From positions 1 to 64,000 of the forward strand of contig JAHDXR010000018.1 in assembly GCA_023384105.1 (NCBI GenBank): a stretch of 64,000 bases of DNA, in the 5' to 3' direction. The first letter of the stretch is position 1. Each line of letters starts with the position of its first letter. A model generated the notes under the pieces. That model did no database searches. It was not told where the DNA came from and worked only from the letters and a program-made list of their open reading frames with translations. This DNA is from Hyphomonadaceae bacterium (lineage in GTDB: Bacteria; Pseudomonadota; Alphaproteobacteria; Caulobacterales; Aquidulcibacteraceae). The translations under genes and the position numbers were made by a program. Below, in pieces: positions 54,313 to 64,000 of this stretch.

Positions 54313-55779
54313 ATGCCCATGAGCGAGCATTTTGACGTTCTGATCGTCGGCGCCGGCATTTCCGGCATCGGCTCGGCCTATCACCTGAAGCAGCAATGCC
54401 CCGACAAGAGCTTCGTCGTGCTCGAAGCGCTGGAGAGCTTCGGCGGCACCTGGCTGATGCACACCTATCCCGGCGTCCGCTCCGACAGCGATCTCTACAC
54501 CTTCGGCTATCGCTTCAAGCCGTGGCTCGGCGCCCCGATCGCGGGCGCGCGCGAGATCCTCGACTACATGGGCGAGGCGATCGAGGAGAACGATCTCGCC
54601 CCGCACATTCGTTATCATCACAAGATCGCGTCCGCCGCCTTCTCGCGCGACGCCAATCTGTGGACGCTCGAAGCCGAGAGAACCGACACCGGCGAGCGGC
54701 GCGTGTTCACCTGCAGCTTCCTCTGGATGTGCCAGGGCTATTATCGCCACGCCGAAGGCTACACGCCCGATTGGCCCGGCATGAAGGATTTCAAAGGCCG
54801 GATCGTCCATCCGCAGACCTGGCCTGAGGACATCGACCTCAAGGACAAGGACGTCCTCGTCATCGGCTCGGGCGCGACCACCGCCACCGTCGTTCCGGCC
54901 ATCGCCGGCGAATGCAGACACGTCACCGTACTGCAGCGTTCGCCGACCTATTTCATTCCCGGCCGCAACATCAACGAACTGGTCGAGATGCTGCGCCAGA
55001 TCGGCGTCGACGAGATGACGATCCACGAGATCGCGCGCAAGAAGATCCTGTTCGACCAGGATCAGTTCACGCGCCGCTCGTTCGAGGAGCCGGAAGCGCT
55101 GAAGCAGGAGCTGCTGGCGGGCGTCAGCGCCTTCCTGGGCCCTGACTACGACATGACCCATTTCACGCCGCGCTACCGCCCATGGCGCCAGCGGATCGCC
55201 TTCGTGCCCGAGGGCGATCTGTTCCAGGGCCTCGCCGCCGGCAAGGCGACGATGGTCACCGACGAGATCGACCGCTTCACCGAAAACGGCGTGCTGCTCA
55301 AGTCCGGCCGGGAACTCGCGGCCGACATCGTCATCACCGCCACCGGCTTCCATCTCAGCGTCCTCGGCGACATCCCGTTCAGCGTCGACGGCGAGCCGGT
55401 GAACTTCGCCGACACCGTCACCTATCGCGGCATGATGTTCACCGGCGTGCCCAACATGGTCTGGGTGTTCGGCTATTTCCGCGCCAGCTGGACGCTGCGC
55501 GTCGATCTGCTCGGCGATTTCGTCTGCCGCCTGCTCAAGCACATGGACGAGAAGGGCGTGAAGCGCATCGAGGTCGCCATCCCGGACGAGGCCAAGGGCA
55601 TGGAGGTGCTGCCCTGGATCGACCCCGAGAACTTCAATCCGGGCTATCTGATGCGCAGCATGCACCTGCTGCCCAAGCGCGGCTCACGCCACGAATGGCA
55701 GCACACCCAGGATTACTGGCGCGAGAAAGAGGAAATCCCCGCGATCAATCTCGACGCGCCGGAATTCCGGTACGGCTGA
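54313..55779 (+). CDS. Flavin-dependent monooxygenase (Baeyer-Villiger-like)
   Basis: A 488-residue class B flavoprotein monooxygenase. It has FAD binding at FDVLIVGAGISGIGSAYHL, an NADPH site at VLVIGSGATTATVVPAIAG, and the fingerprint FKGRIVHPQTWP, which matches FxGxxxHxxxWP of Baeyer-Villiger and FMO enzymes. YPGVRSDSDLYTFGYRFKPW is typical of the BVMO group. It may oxidise ketones or similar lipophilic substrates. A second ATG two codons later (54319) is equally possible as a start. No partner dehydrogenase or hydrolase adjacent. Confidence 0.9.
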   Translation: MPMSEHFDVLIVGAGISGIGSAYHLKQQCPDKSFVVLEALESFGGTWLMHTYPGVRSDSDLYTFGYRFKPWLGAPIAGAREILDYMGEAIEENDLAPHIRYHHKIASAAFSRDANLWTLEAERTDTGERRVFTCSFLWMCQGYYRHAEGYTPDWPGMKDFKGRIVHPQTWPEDIDLKDKDVLVIGSGATTATVVPAIAGECRHVTVLQRSPTYFIPGRNINELVEMLRQIGVDEMTIHEIARKKILFDQDQFTRRSFEEPEALKQELLAGVSAFLGPDYDMTHFTPRYRPWRQRIAFVPEGDLFQGLAAGKATMVTDEIDRFTENGVLLKSGRELAADIVITATGFHLSVLGDIPFSVDGEPVNFADTVTYRGMMFTGVPNMVWVFGYFRASWTLRVDLLGDFVCRLLKHMDEKGVKRIEVAIPDEAKGMEVLPWIDPENFNPGYLMRSMHLLPKRGSRHEWQHTQDYWREKEEIPAINLDAPEFRYG

Positions 55780-55835
55780 AGCGCCATGTATAGAGCGCGC
55801 CGGCGTTGGTGTTTCGGCGACAGGGCGGCGTTCAG

Positions 55836-56063
55836 CTAGCGGTTCGGCGCGCGCCGGCCGGCCAGGATCACCAGCTTCTCGCTCGGCGGATAGACGACGA
55901 CGCCGCCGTCGGGCGCGGTGAGCAGCACCATGTCGGGATTGGGCTTCTGGATCTGACCGGCCGGACGCGAGAGCGCGGCCGTCTTCACCCGGAACGAGGT
56001 CACCGCCTCCAGCGTCGCCGGATGGCCGTTGCGCGGCGGCAGTGGCGCTAAGGTCGAAGCCAT
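55836..56063 (-). CDS. Small hypothetical protein
   Basis: A 75-residue protein with NGHPATLEAVTSFRVKTAAL in the N-terminal half and MVLLTAPDGGVVVYPPSEKL near the end, suggesting a small beta-rich fold. It has no signal or membrane segment. ATG at 56063. Its 5' region carries a heptamer array (56104-56138) and further on the recA promoter. Function unknown. Confidence 0.55.
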   Translation of the reverse strand: MASTLAPLPPRNGHPATLEAVTSFRVKTAALSRPAGQIQKPNPDMVLLTAPDGGVVVYPPSEKLVILAGRRAPNR

Positions 56064-56103
56064 GGCTCGATCCCTCTCCGTTTCCCCAGTGCAATTAAAC
56101 GAC

Positions 56104-56138
56104 GGGATTGCGGATTAGGGAATAGGGATTGGGGGAAG
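56104..56138. repeat. Heptamer array upstream of recA
   Basis: Five units in 7-bp register: GGGATTG, CGGATTA, GGGAATA, GGGATTG, GGGGAAG. A weak inverted partner of similar period may lie at about 56164-56195 (minus-strand words CAGGGGC, CGGGATT, GTGGGAG). Same class as 418-452 and 50459-50564. Confidence 0.7.
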
Positions 56139-56205
56139 ACGCACGCCGCGCCACACCATTTTGTCCGCCCGCTCCCACAATCCCGGCCCCTGCTTCCATC
56201 TAAAT

Positions 56206-56241
56206 GTTCTGCTTGCGTTCTGAGAACAAACACAGTACATT
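56206..56241 (+). promoter_or_regulatory. recA promoter with LexA (SOS) box
   Basis: GTTCTGCTTGCGTTC (56206-56220) is a perfect alphaproteobacterial SOS box, GTTC-N7-GTTC. It overlaps a -35-like TTGCGT (56213-56218), which stands 17 bp before a -10-like TACATT (56236-56241). LexA bound here would block RNA polymerase. The recA start codon is 74 bp downstream of the -10. Confidence 0.88.
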
Positions 56242-56314
56242 CGATTCCTGATCGATGCGGTGTCGAGGCTGGTGGCGCGAGCCCTGGACTCAGGGCCTAA
56301 GGGAGGCGGAAATC

Positions 56315-57397
<1,083 letters not shown>

Positions 57398-57401
57398 GGA
57401 G

Positions 57402-57483
57402 CAGGCGCCAGGCGCCAAGCGTCAGGTGTCGGGCGTCAGCAACCGTTAGGTCAGCGTCTCTGACTCCTGGCGCCTGACACCTG
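57402..57483. repeat. Inverted pair of CAGGYGY heptamer arrays after recA
   Basis: Plus-strand units CAGGCGC, CAGGCGC, CAAGCGT, CAGGTGT and CGGGCGT occupy 57402-57436. Minus-strand units CAGGTGT, CAGGCGC, CAGGAGT and CAGAGAC occupy 57456-57483. A 19-bp spacer lies between. The pair could form a cruciform or a terminator-like hairpin. Confidence 0.82.
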
Positions 57484-57597
57484 TTTCGCCGGCCGGTTCG
57501 GGGCGCGGTAGCCGACCCGACCCCATGCCCTGGCCCGTCTCCGGGCCGGCCGGCGGATTATGTTACGTGTCTGATCCCATGTCGGCTGGAGGATGCG

Positions 57598-58023
57598 ATG
57601 GAGCCGCGCATATCGCTGATCACGCTTGGCGTCGCCGACCTGACGCGCGCCCGCGCGTTCTACGAGCGAATGGGATTTAAAGCGTCATCGGTCGGCGGCG
57701 ACGAAGTGGCGTTCCTGCAGGCGGGGCCGCTGGCGCTCAGCCTGTTTCCGCGCGAGAACCTGGCCGCCGACGCGGGCGTCGCGGCGGCGGGGAGCGGCTT
57801 TCACGGAATCGCGCTCGCCCATAACGTGCGGACGCAGGGCGAGGTCGATGCGGTGATCGCGGAGGCGGTCGGGGCCGGCGGCGCGCTGGTGAAGCCGGCG
57901 CGGGACGCGCCGTGGGGCGGCCGCTCGGGCTATTTCGCCGATCCCGACGGGCATCTCTGGGAAGTGGCGTGGAATCCGCATTTCGCGCTCGCGGAAGACG
58001 GCGCGCTGACATTGCCGCGTTGA
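57598..58023 (+). CDS. VOC family (glyoxalase-like) protein
   Basis: A 141-residue vicinal-oxygen-chelate protein with two beta-alpha-beta-beta-beta modules: ISLITLGVADLTRARAFYER at the start and SGYFADPDGHLWEVAWNPHF near the end. The Glu in WEV is the usual metal ligand; the other ligands are less clear. Relatives include glyoxalase I, antibiotic-resistance proteins and dioxygenases; the substrate is unknown. GGAGGATGCG precedes the ATG. Confidence 0.88.
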   Translation: MEPRISLITLGVADLTRARAFYERMGFKASSVGGDEVAFLQAGPLALSLFPRENLAADAGVAAAGSGFHGIALAHNVRTQGEVDAVIAEAVGAGGALVKPARDAPWGGRSGYFADPDGHLWEVAWNPHFALAEDGALTLPR

Positions 58024-58039
58024 AGCGGAGACGCCGCAT

Positions 58040-58136
58040 GCCGGCTGGAAGCCGGCGGTCCGAAGCGGCGCCGTTTCGCCAGTTCTGCAGAACGAGTCGC
58101 GGCGGGTCCGCTTCGGACCGCCGGCATCTTGCCGGC
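58040..58136. repeat. Inverted repeat with 29-bp arms, GCCGGC family
   Basis: Arms 58040-58068 and 58108-58136 match at about 25 of 29 positions, both containing GCCGGCGGTCCGAAGCGG in inverted orientation around 39 bp. It lies in the 273-bp gap before alaS. The remaining gap (58137-58296) has no gene I can support. Confidence 0.82.
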
Positions 58137-58296
58137 AACCCCGTCCATCCTGCACATGGGCTGAAGCGGAAACGCGGCCCGCCGGCGGCCATGTCACACA
58201 TCGGCGGGCGCACCGCGCCTGTGGCGGCGCGGCGCTTGGCGTACCGCCGCGCAGTACCTATACCAAGCCCAAATAAAGCTATCGGTTTCAAACCTT

Positions 58297-60963
58297 ATGA
58301 CCAGCGTCAACGACATTCGCGGGCAGTTTCTCGACTTCTTCCGCGCGCGCGGCCACGCCACGCCCGCGTCCGCGCCGCTGGTGCCGCAGGACGACCCGAC
58401 GCTGCTGTTCGTCAATGCCGGCATGGTGCCGTTCAAGAACTATTTCACCGGCGCGGCCAAGCCCCCGTTCCCAAGCGCGGCGACCAGCCAGAAGTGCGTC
58501 CGCGCCGGCGGCAAGCACAACGACCTCGACAATGTCGGCTACACCGCCCGCCACCACACCTTCTTCGAGATGCTCGGCAATTTCTCGTTCGGCGACTATT
58601 TCAAGGACGGCGCGATCGAGAACGCCTGGACGCTGCTGACGAAGGATTTCGGCCTGCCGAAGGAGAAGCTGCTCGTCACCGTCTATCACGACGACGACGA
58701 GGCGGCCTCGCTCTGGAAGAAGATCGCCGGCCTGCCCGACGACAGGATCATCCGCATCGCCACCAGCGACAATTTCTGGTCGATGGGCGACACCGGCCCG
58801 TGCGGGCCATGCTCGGAAATCTTCTACGACCACGGCCCCTCGGTCGCGGGCGGCCCGCCCGGCAGCGCCGACCAGGACGGCGACCGCTTCATCGAAATCT
58901 GGAACCTCGTGTTCATGCAGTTCGAGCAGTTCGCCGACGGCCGGCGCACGCCGCTGCCGAAGCCCTCGATCGACACCGGCGCGGGGCTGGAACGGGTCGC
59001 GGCGGTGCTGCAGGGCGTGCACTCGAACTACGAGATCGACCTGTTCAAGACGCTGATCGCGGCCTCGGTCGAGCTTACCGGCGTGGAGGCCGAGGGCGAC
59101 AAGGCGGCGAGCCATCGCGTCATCGCCGACCATCTGCGCGCGTCCTCGTTCCTGATCGCCGACGGCGTCAATCCCGCGAACGAGGGGCGCGGCTACGTGC
59201 TGCGCCGGATCATGCGCCGCGCCATGCGCCACGCCCACATTCTCGGCGCCAAGGAACCGCTGATGCATCGCCTGGCGCCCACGCTGATCGCGGAAATGGG
59301 CGAGGCTTTTCCCGAGCTGAAGCGCGCCGCGCCGGTGATCGAGGCGCAGCTGTTCGAGGAGGAAGAGCGTTTCCGCCGCACGCTCGGCAACGGCCTCAGG
59401 CTGCTTGAGGACGAACTGGCGACGCTGAAGAAAGGCCGGAAGCTCGCCGGCGAAACCGCGTTCAAGCTCTACGACACGTTCGGCTTCCCGCTCGATCTCA
59501 CGCAGGACATCCTGCGCGGGCGCGGGCTCGAAGTGGATGCGGCCGGGTTCGACGCGGCGATGGAGCGCCAGCGCGAACAGGGCCGCCAGAGCTGGCAGGG
59601 CGGCGACAGCGCCGACAACGCCGCGATCTGGCATTCGATTCTCGAACGCACGCGCGGCAACGAATTCCTCGGCTACGGCGCGGAAGCGGGCGAGGGCAAG
59701 CTGGCCGCAATCGTCGCCCAGGGCGCCGAGCAGCACGAACTGCGCCAGGGCGTGCAGGCCGCGCTCGTGTTCGACCGCACGCCGTTCTACGCCGAAAGCG
59801 GCGGCCAGGCCGGCGATCATGGCGTGATCAAATTCGCCAACGGCGCCGAGTTCGTTGTGGAGGATACGCAGAAACAAGCCGGCGCGCTGCACGCGCATAT
59901 CGGCCGGCTGGCCGAAGGCGCCGTCACGGTGGGCGAAACCGCCAGGCTCGAGATCGATCACGAGCGGCGCGCCAAGATCCGCGCCAACCATTCGGCCACG
60001 CACCTGCTGCACGCGGCTTTGCGCAACGTGCTGGGGCCGCACGTCACGCAGAAGGGCTCGCTGGTGGAGGCGGATTATTTCCGCTTCGATTTCAGCCACG
60101 GCGCGCCGATGAGCGCCGACGAGATCGGCCGCGTCGAAGACGAGGTGAACGCCGTCATCCGCCAGAACGCGGAGGGCGTGATCAAGGAGATGGCGCCGGC
60201 GAAGGCGATCGAGGAAGGGGCGCTGGCGCTGTTCGGCGAGAAGTACGGCGACACCGTGCGGGTGCTGCGGCTCGGCGATGCGCTCGCCGGCGGCGGCAAG
60301 CCCTACTCGGTCGAGCTGTGCGGCGGCACGCACGTGAAGCGCACCGGCGACATCGCCGTGTTCGCGATCCTGTCCGAGGGCGGCGTCGCCGCCGGCGTGC
60401 GCCGGATCGAAGCGGCGACCGGCGCGGCGGCGCTGGCGCATCTGAAAGCGCAGGCCGGGCTGGCGAAGGCGATCGCCGCAAACCTCAAATCGCCGGTCGC
60501 GGATGTCACCGACCGCGTGGCGCAGCTCGCGGAAGAGCGGCGCCGGCTCGAGCGCGAACTGAGCGAAGCGAAGAAGAAGCTCGCGCTGGCGGGCGGCGGC
60601 AAGGCTGCGCCGGCGGGGCCGGAGCAGGTGGCCGGCGTCGCCGTGCTCGCGCGCGTGCTCGAAGGCGTGCCGGCCAAGGAGCTGCGCGGGCTGGTCGACG
60701 AAGGCAAGAAGTCGATCGGCTCGGGCGTGATCGCCTATGTCGGCGTCGAGGACGGCAAGGCGGCGCTGGCCGTCGGCGTCACCGAGGACCTGAAGGGCAA
60801 GGTCAACGCGGTGGACCTGGTGAAGGCCGGCGTCGCGGCGGTCGGCGGCCAGGGCGGCGGCGGACGCCCCGACATGGCCCAAGGCGGCGGCCCCAATGGC
60901 GGCGAAGCAGCCAAGGCGCTCGACGCCATCCGCACCGCGCTGCAGGGCGCGCTCGCGGCGTGA
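58297..60963 (+). CDS. alaS: Alanyl-tRNA synthetase
   Basis: An 888-residue class II synthetase. The aminoacylation domain has [36 protein letters not shown] and [13 protein letters not shown]. The editing domain carries the zinc motifs [13 protein letters not shown] and [16 protein letters not shown]. The C-Ala domain runs to the end. Length is normal. Its TGA overlaps a GTG that starts the following GNAT gene. Position near recA and icd fits common alphaproteobacterial gene order. Confidence 0.98.
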   Translation: MTSVNDIRGQFLDFFRARGHATPASAPLVPQDDPTLLFVNAGMVPFKNYFTGAAKPPFPSAATSQKCVRAGGKHNDLDNVGYTARHHTFFEMLGNFSFGDYFKDGAIENAWTLLTKDFGLPKEKLLVTVYHDDDEAASLWKKIAGLPDDRIIRIATSDNFWSMGDTGPCGPCSEIFYDHGPSVAGGPPGSADQDGDRFIEIWNLVFMQFEQFADGRRTPLPKPSIDTGAGLERVAAVLQGVHSNYEIDLFKTLIAASVELTGVEAEGDKAASHRVIADHLRASSFLIADGVNPANEGRGYVLRRIMRRAMRHAHILGAKEPLMHRLAPTLIAEMGEAFPELKRAAPVIEAQLFEEEERFRRTLGNGLRLLEDELATLKKGRKLAGETAFKLYDTFGFPLDLTQDILRGRGLEVDAAGFDAAMERQREQGRQSWQGGDSADNAAIWHSILERTRGNEFLGYGAEAGEGKLAAIVAQGAEQHELRQGVQAALVFDRTPFYAESGGQAGDHGVIKFANGAEFVVEDTQKQAGALHAHIGRLAEGAVTVGETARLEIDHERRAKIRANHSATHLLHAALRNVLGPHVTQKGSLVEADYFRFDFSHGAPMSADEIGRVEDEVNAVIRQNAEGVIKEMAPAKAIEEGALALFGEKYGDTVRVLRLGDALAGGGKPYSVELCGGTHVKRTGDIAVFAILSEGGVAAGVRRIEAATGAAALAHLKAQAGLAKAIAANLKSPVADVTDRVAQLAEERRRLERELSEAKKKLALAGGGKAAPAGPEQVAGVAVLARVLEGVPAKELRGLVDEGKKSIGSGVIAYVGVEDGKAALAVGVTEDLKGKVNAVDLVKAGVAAVGGQGGGGRPDMAQGGGPNGGEAAKALDAIRTALQGALAA

Positions 60964-61532
60964 GCGGGAACGGCTCGACAGCGCAGAACTCCCCAGCCCC
61001 CTCTCCGCAAGGGAGAGGGGGAGTCGTCTATCGCGACGCGATCGAGTCCGACGCAGCGGCGCTCGCCGCGTTCGCGCGCGTGTCGTGGCTGGCGACGTTC
61101 GGGCATCTGCCGTATCCGCCGCCGGATCTGAGCGCCTATCTGACCAAGAATTTCGGCGCCGAGATTCAACGCGAAGAGATCGGCGGCGGCGATACGCGCT
61201 ATCGGCTGGCGCTGCGCGATGGCGAGATCGTCGGCTATTGCATGATGGGTTCGCTGTCGATGCCGGTCGACGATGCGAACGGGCTCGAAGTGCATCGGCT
61301 TTATGTCGACGAAAGCGTCAAGGGCGCAGGCGTCGCGCGGGCGCTGATGGACGACGCGGCCGCCTGGGCGCGGGGCCGGGGCGCCTCTGCGCTCTATCTT
61401 AGCGTCTGGGAGAACAACGAACGGGCGCAGCGGTTCTATCGGCGCTACGGCTTCAATGATTACAGCGAGTGGACGTTCATGGTCGGCGAGACGGCGGACC
61501 GCGATTTCATCTGGAAGCTGGCGCTCTCATAA
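60960..61532 (+). CDS. GNAT family N-acetyltransferase with repeat-encoded N terminus
   Basis: About 190 residues. The GNAT core is complete: [56 protein letters not shown] with following [13 protein letters not shown], and [18 protein letters not shown]. The only usable start is the GTG at 60960 overlapping the alaS stop. The first 22 residues ([20 protein letters not shown]) are then partly encoded by a 10-bp-stem hairpin repeat at 60997-61021. Substrate unknown. Confidence 0.8.
   Translation: MSGNGSTAQNSPAPSPQGRGGVVYRDAIESDAAALAAFARVSWLATFGHLPYPPPDLSAYLTKNFGAEIQREEIGGGDTRYRLALRDGEIVGYCMMGSLSMPVDDANGLEVHRLYVDESVKGAGVARALMDDAAAWARGRGASALYLSVWENNERAQRFYRRYGFNDYSEWTFMVGETADRDFIWKLALS
60997..61021. 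repeat. CCCCCTCTCC hairpin at the start of the GNAT gene
   Basis: A perfect 10-bp stem (60997-61006 with 61012-61021) and 5-nt loop, followed by GAGTCG. It resembles the ends of the CTCCCC/GGGGAG element family and lies inside translated sequence. Confidence 0.75.
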
Positions 61533-61601
61533 ACAGGGTAACACCTCGGAAACCAAATCAGTCGTTTTTGGACGACTCGATTCGGTTGTGGGGACGCCGG
61601 G

Positions 61602-61943
61602 ATGACTCAAAACGATGCGCTGGCCGCTTTTCTTGGGCCAGAGCTTTTCGAGCGGCTGCAGTGGCACCGCCTCAGTCACCAGCAGCGTGACGCGATTCTG
61701 TCCGTGTTCCGAGCGGGACTTGGCGCGGGGGTGCAATCGGGGGCGGTGTCGACCATCGACGCCGTGTTGGCGCGGGGGAAAGTGCTGATCTGCGACGACG
61801 GCTCGCGCTGGCAGGCGGTCGAGCAGGACGACGCCGAGCTGATCGAGGATTGGGGCGCGGGCGCGCTGGTGGCGATCCACCGGCAGCTGGTCTACCGGCT
61901 CGACCCCTATCAAGCCGCAGAGGTTGAGTTGCTGCGGTTGTGA
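61602..61943 (+). CDS. Hypothetical protein
   Basis: A 113-residue soluble protein: NDALAAFLGPELFERLQWHR, then LSHQQRDAILSVFRAGLGAG, LARGKVLICDDGSRWQAVEQ and LVAIHRQLVYRLDPYQAAEV. A helical N-terminal half precedes a beta-rich C-terminal half. It lies between the GNAT and enoyl-CoA hydratase genes on the same strand. No family recognised. Confidence 0.7.
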   Translation: MTQNDALAAFLGPELFERLQWHRLSHQQRDAILSVFRAGLGAGVQSGAVSTIDAVLARGKVLICDDGSRWQAVEQDDAELIEDWGAGALVAIHRQLVYRLDPYQAAEVELLRL

Positions 61944-61976
61944 GCTAGCGTGGCGGCTCGCTTCGGAGCCGCGCCC

Positions 61977-62855
61977 ATGCCCACCTACGAAACCATCAAG
62001 CTCGACATTGCCGAGGGCGTCGCGACGCTGACATTGCACCGGCCCGACCGGATGAATGCGTTCACCGACACGATGATGCGCGAGATGATCGCGGCGTTCG
62101 ATGCGACCGACGCCGATGACGGCGTGCGCGCCGTCATCGTGACGGGCGAGGGGCGGGCGTTCTGCGCGGGCGCCGACCTGGGCGCCGGCGGGGCGACGTT
62201 CGACTTCGAGAAGCGGCCCTCCGCGCCTGGCGAGGCGTCCGACGAGGACCGCATGCGCGACGGCGGCGGGCGCGTGGGTCTGCGCATCTATGAGAGCCTG
62301 AAGCCGGTGATCGCGGCGATCAACGGGCCGGCGGTCGGCGTCGGCGCGACCATGACGCTGCCGATGGACATCCGCCTCGCCGTCGAAGGGACGAAGATGG
62401 GCTTCGTGTTCGCGCGGCGCGGCATCGTGCCGGAGACGCTGTCGTCCTACTTCCTGCCGCGGCTGGTCGGCGTTCAGACCGCGCTCGAATGGACGATGAC
62501 GGGGCGCGTGTTCACGAGCGAAGAGGCCCACGCGCGCGGGCTGGTGCGCTCGCTGCACAGGCCGGACGAACTGCTGCCGGCGGCGCACGCGCTGGCGCGC
62601 GAGATCGCCGACAACACCTCGCCGGTCTCCGTCGCACTGGCGCGGCGGATGATGCTCGACATGCTCGACGCATCGCATCCGATGGAGGCGCACCGGCTCG
62701 AAAGCCGGCTGATCGTGGCGCGCGGCCGCTCGGGCGACGCCAGCGAAGGCGTGACGTCGTTTCTGGAGAAGCGCGCGCCGGTCTATCCCGACAAGGTCAG
62801 CCGCGACCTGCCGCAGCCCTTCCCATGGCGGCCGACGCCGCCGTTTCGGGAGTGA
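61977..62855 (+). CDS. Enoyl-CoA hydratase/isomerase family protein
   Basis: A 292-residue crotonase-fold protein. It has VATLTLHRPDRMNAFTDTMM at the N terminus, the oxyanion-hole segment GEGRAFCAGADLGAG, and INGPAVGVGATMTLPMDIRL. At the catalytic positions there is GIVPETLSSYFLPRLVG, with one Glu, so hydratase activity is plausible but an isomerase or other crotonase reaction is possible. The C terminus FPWRPTPPFRE is longer than usual. The ATG at 61977 matches the family N terminus. Confidence 0.9.
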   Translation: MPTYETIKLDIAEGVATLTLHRPDRMNAFTDTMMREMIAAFDATDADDGVRAVIVTGEGRAFCAGADLGAGGATFDFEKRPSAPGEASDEDRMRDGGGRVGLRIYESLKPVIAAINGPAVGVGATMTLPMDIRLAVEGTKMGFVFARRGIVPETLSSYFLPRLVGVQTALEWTMTGRVFTSEEAHARGLVRSLHRPDELLPAAHALAREIADNTSPVSVALARRMMLDMLDASHPMEAHRLESRLIVARGRSGDASEGVTSFLEKRAPVYPDKVSRDLPQPFPWRPTPPFRE

Positions 62856-62968
62856 CGGGACCGCGTGACAGGACCGCGGTTCGGTTGATGTAGATCAGTC
62901 GGTGCATTGATCGGGCGCAAGGCGATGAGCGGCAGCAGGGGCAACCTTCCGGCGGGAGGACCTATTGA

Positions 62969-63109
62969 ATGCCGGATATTTCCAAGCTCAATATCGACCC
63001 CGCCGCGCTGATCGCGCTCGGCTTCCTGGGCGCGGTCATCGTGTTGTCGATTGCGCTGTTCGCCTGGCTGACGTCGCACATGGGCAAGCCGGCGAAACGC
63101 TCCGACTGA
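62969..63109 (+). CDS. Small single-pass membrane protein (46 aa)
   Basis: A short frame beginning MPDISKLNIDPAALIALGFL with one membrane helix (about residues 12-35), then a basic tail HMGKPAKRSD. GCGGGAGGACC precedes the ATG at good distance, so translation is likely. It lies between the enoyl-CoA hydratase gene and a convergent GNAT gene. Function unknown. Confidence 0.65.
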   Translation: MPDISKLNIDPAALIALGFLGAVIVLSIALFAWLTSHMGKPAKRSD

Positions 63110-63124
63110 GCCGCGGTCTTTTGT

Positions 63125-63571
63125 TTAGCGCCGCCGATACTGGATGAAGCCGCTGCGGCGGGCGATTTTGTCGTAGAGAGCGCGGGCGGTCGCGTTGGTT
63201 TCCTGCGTCAGCCAGTAGACGCGCTCGCACTTGCGTGCGTCGGCGAGCCCGTACACCGCTTCGATCAGCGCGCGGCCCACGCCCCGGTTGCGGGCGCCGG
63301 CGGCGACGAACAGATCTTCGAGATAGCAGAAGTCGCCGATCGCCCAGGTGCCGCGATGGAAGACGCAATGGACGAGGCCGATCAGGTCGTGCGTCGCCTC
63401 GTCTTCGGCGACCAGCGCCTGCATCGGCTCCGCGTGATCGAGCAGACGCGACCACGTCACCTCGATCACGACCGGCTCCATCGGCGCTTCGTAGAAATCG
63501 AGATAGCCGGCCCAGAGGTTTTCCCAGCCGGGGCGGTCTTCCTTGCGTAATTCTCGGACCGTGAATGACAT
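63125..63571 (-). CDS. GNAT family N-acetyltransferase
   Basis: A 148-residue acetyltransferase. The core is FTVRELRKEDRPGWENLWAG, then DFCYLEDLFVAAGARNRGVG followed by RALIEAVYGLAD (motif A), and VYWLTQETNATARALYDKIA with following RRSGFIQY. This pattern resembles diamine-acetyltransferase-like GNATs, but the substrate is uncertain. The ATG at 63571 is preferred to an ATG nine codons upstream because the fold starts there. Confidence 0.88.
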   Translation of the reverse strand: MSFTVRELRKEDRPGWENLWAGYLDFYEAPMEPVVIEVTWSRLLDHAEPMQALVAEDEATHDLIGLVHCVFHRGTWAIGDFCYLEDLFVAAGARNRGVGRALIEAVYGLADARKCERVYWLTQETNATARALYDKIARRSGFIQYRRR

Positions 63572-63659
63572 CGCGTTTCGACTCGTCGCACGAGCCATAG
63601 CGTACGCCCGCGCGGGTGTCCGCGCTTATCACTTCTTGGGAGACGACTGAGATCACTGG

Positions 63660-63693
63660 CGCGCGGCGGCGTGTCCGGGCGCGCCGCCGCGCG
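63660..63693 (-). terminator. GC-rich hairpin downstream of icd
   Basis: Perfect 12-bp arms CGCGCGGCGGCG (63660-63671) and CGCCGCCGCGCG (63682-63693) lie 15 bp beyond the icd stop codon. There is no T run on either side, so it may be a Rho-dependent or stabilising hairpin. Confidence 0.5.
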
Positions 63694-63707
63694 AGGTTGC
63701 GGCGCGA

Positions 63708-64000
63708 TCAGCCGGCCTTGCTCATCGCCTTGTCGAGATTGTCGCCGACGGCGTCGAGGAAGCCCTCGGTGGTGAGCCAGGATTGCTGGTCGCCGACGAG
63801 GAGCGCGAGGTCCTTGGTCATCTGGCCGCCTTCGACGGTGTCGACCGTGATCTTTTCGAGCAGGTTGGCGTAGTCGACGAGCTTCTGATTGCCGTCGAGC
63901 TTGCCGCGATGGGCCAGGCCGCGCGTCCAGGCGAAGATCGAGGCGACGGAGTTGGTGGAGGTCGGCTCGCCCTTCTGGTGCTGGCGGTAGTGGCGCGTGA
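63708..64000 (-). CDS. icd: Isocitrate dehydrogenase (NADP+), C-terminal part
   Basis: Only the last 97 codons are in the window; the gene runs off the right edge. The visible protein contains [60 protein letters not shown] and ends [17 protein letters not shown]. This is the C terminus of the eukaryotic-type homodimeric NADP-IDH common in Alphaproteobacteria; [19 protein letters not shown] is diagnostic. It makes 2-oxoglutarate and NADPH in the TCA cycle. Confidence 0.93.
   Translation of the reverse strand, partial: TRHYRQHQKGEPTSTNSVASIFAWTRGLAHRGKLDGNQKLVDYANLLEKITVDTVEGGQMTKDLALLVGDQQSWLTTEGFLDAVGDNLDKAMSKAG

Overview
The window looks like chromosomal DNA of a GC-rich alphaproteobacterium, most likely in or near Caulobacterales/Hyphomonadaceae. 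This is inferred from gene content, not measured. The evidence is a recA promoter carrying a GTTC-N7-GTTC SOS box, a NadQ-type (Nudix plus winged helix) NAD repressor with matching operators in front of nadA, alphaproteobacterial families such as TIGR01244 and TIGR02301, and recA, alaS and icd close together. Gene density is very high and no gap without a gene exceeds about 275 bp. I saw no rRNA, complete tRNA, CRISPR array, transposase, integrase or phage gene.

Layout. 1-4.1 kb: a small four-helix-bundle gene behind the leftward de novo NAD operon nadA-nadB-nadC. 4.2-8.9 kb: acyltransferase, two peptidoglycan-active lipoproteins (MltA, M23), then leftward nadQ and an HD hydrolase. 9-15 kb: esterase plus membrane LytTR regulator, a second acyltransferase, GNAT, an M2 dipeptidase lipoprotein. 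15-19 kb: cysK, then a divergent pair made of a membrane protein with an M48-like domain that has lost its zinc site and a DUF4189 tail, and a TIR-FGE fusion. 19-31 kb: KAS III-like enzyme, ygfZ, GT9, dihydroorotase, macro domain, amidase, tlyA, an rRNA/tRNA methyltransferase, YcgN. 31-39 kb: methyltransferase, aroC, pdxH, acyl-CoA ligase, MBL hydrolase, ATP-grasp protein. 39-45 kb: oppB-oppC-oppA without ATPases, facing an oligopeptidase B. 45-52 kb: PP2C phosphatase, MaoC, cdd, purL, gor, an orphan ParA with a partner. 52-64 kb: pccA, a Baeyer-Villiger-like monooxygenase, recA, alaS, small enzymes, and the 3' end of icd.

Most genes are housekeeping and show no sign of transfer. The unusual content is in non-coding and repeat structure. 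(1) Degenerate tandem arrays with a strict 7-bp period occur at four loci. One exactly fills the gap in front of the four-helix-bundle start codon; two others are inverted pairs without a gene. (2) A roughly 125-135 bp palindromic element sits in frame inside the gene downstream of parA and also forms the 3' end of tlyA. (3) GCCGGC-rich inverted repeats lie in many intergenic gaps. (4) Two 19-bp palindromes with one shared consensus, 64 bp apart, lie between nadA and an acyltransferase, and the presumed repressor nadQ is about 3 kb away. (5) The pseudo-M48/DUF4189 and TIR-FGE pair is the best candidate for an undescribed protein system. Three small membrane-protein genes of 37-46 codons were read directly from the sequence.
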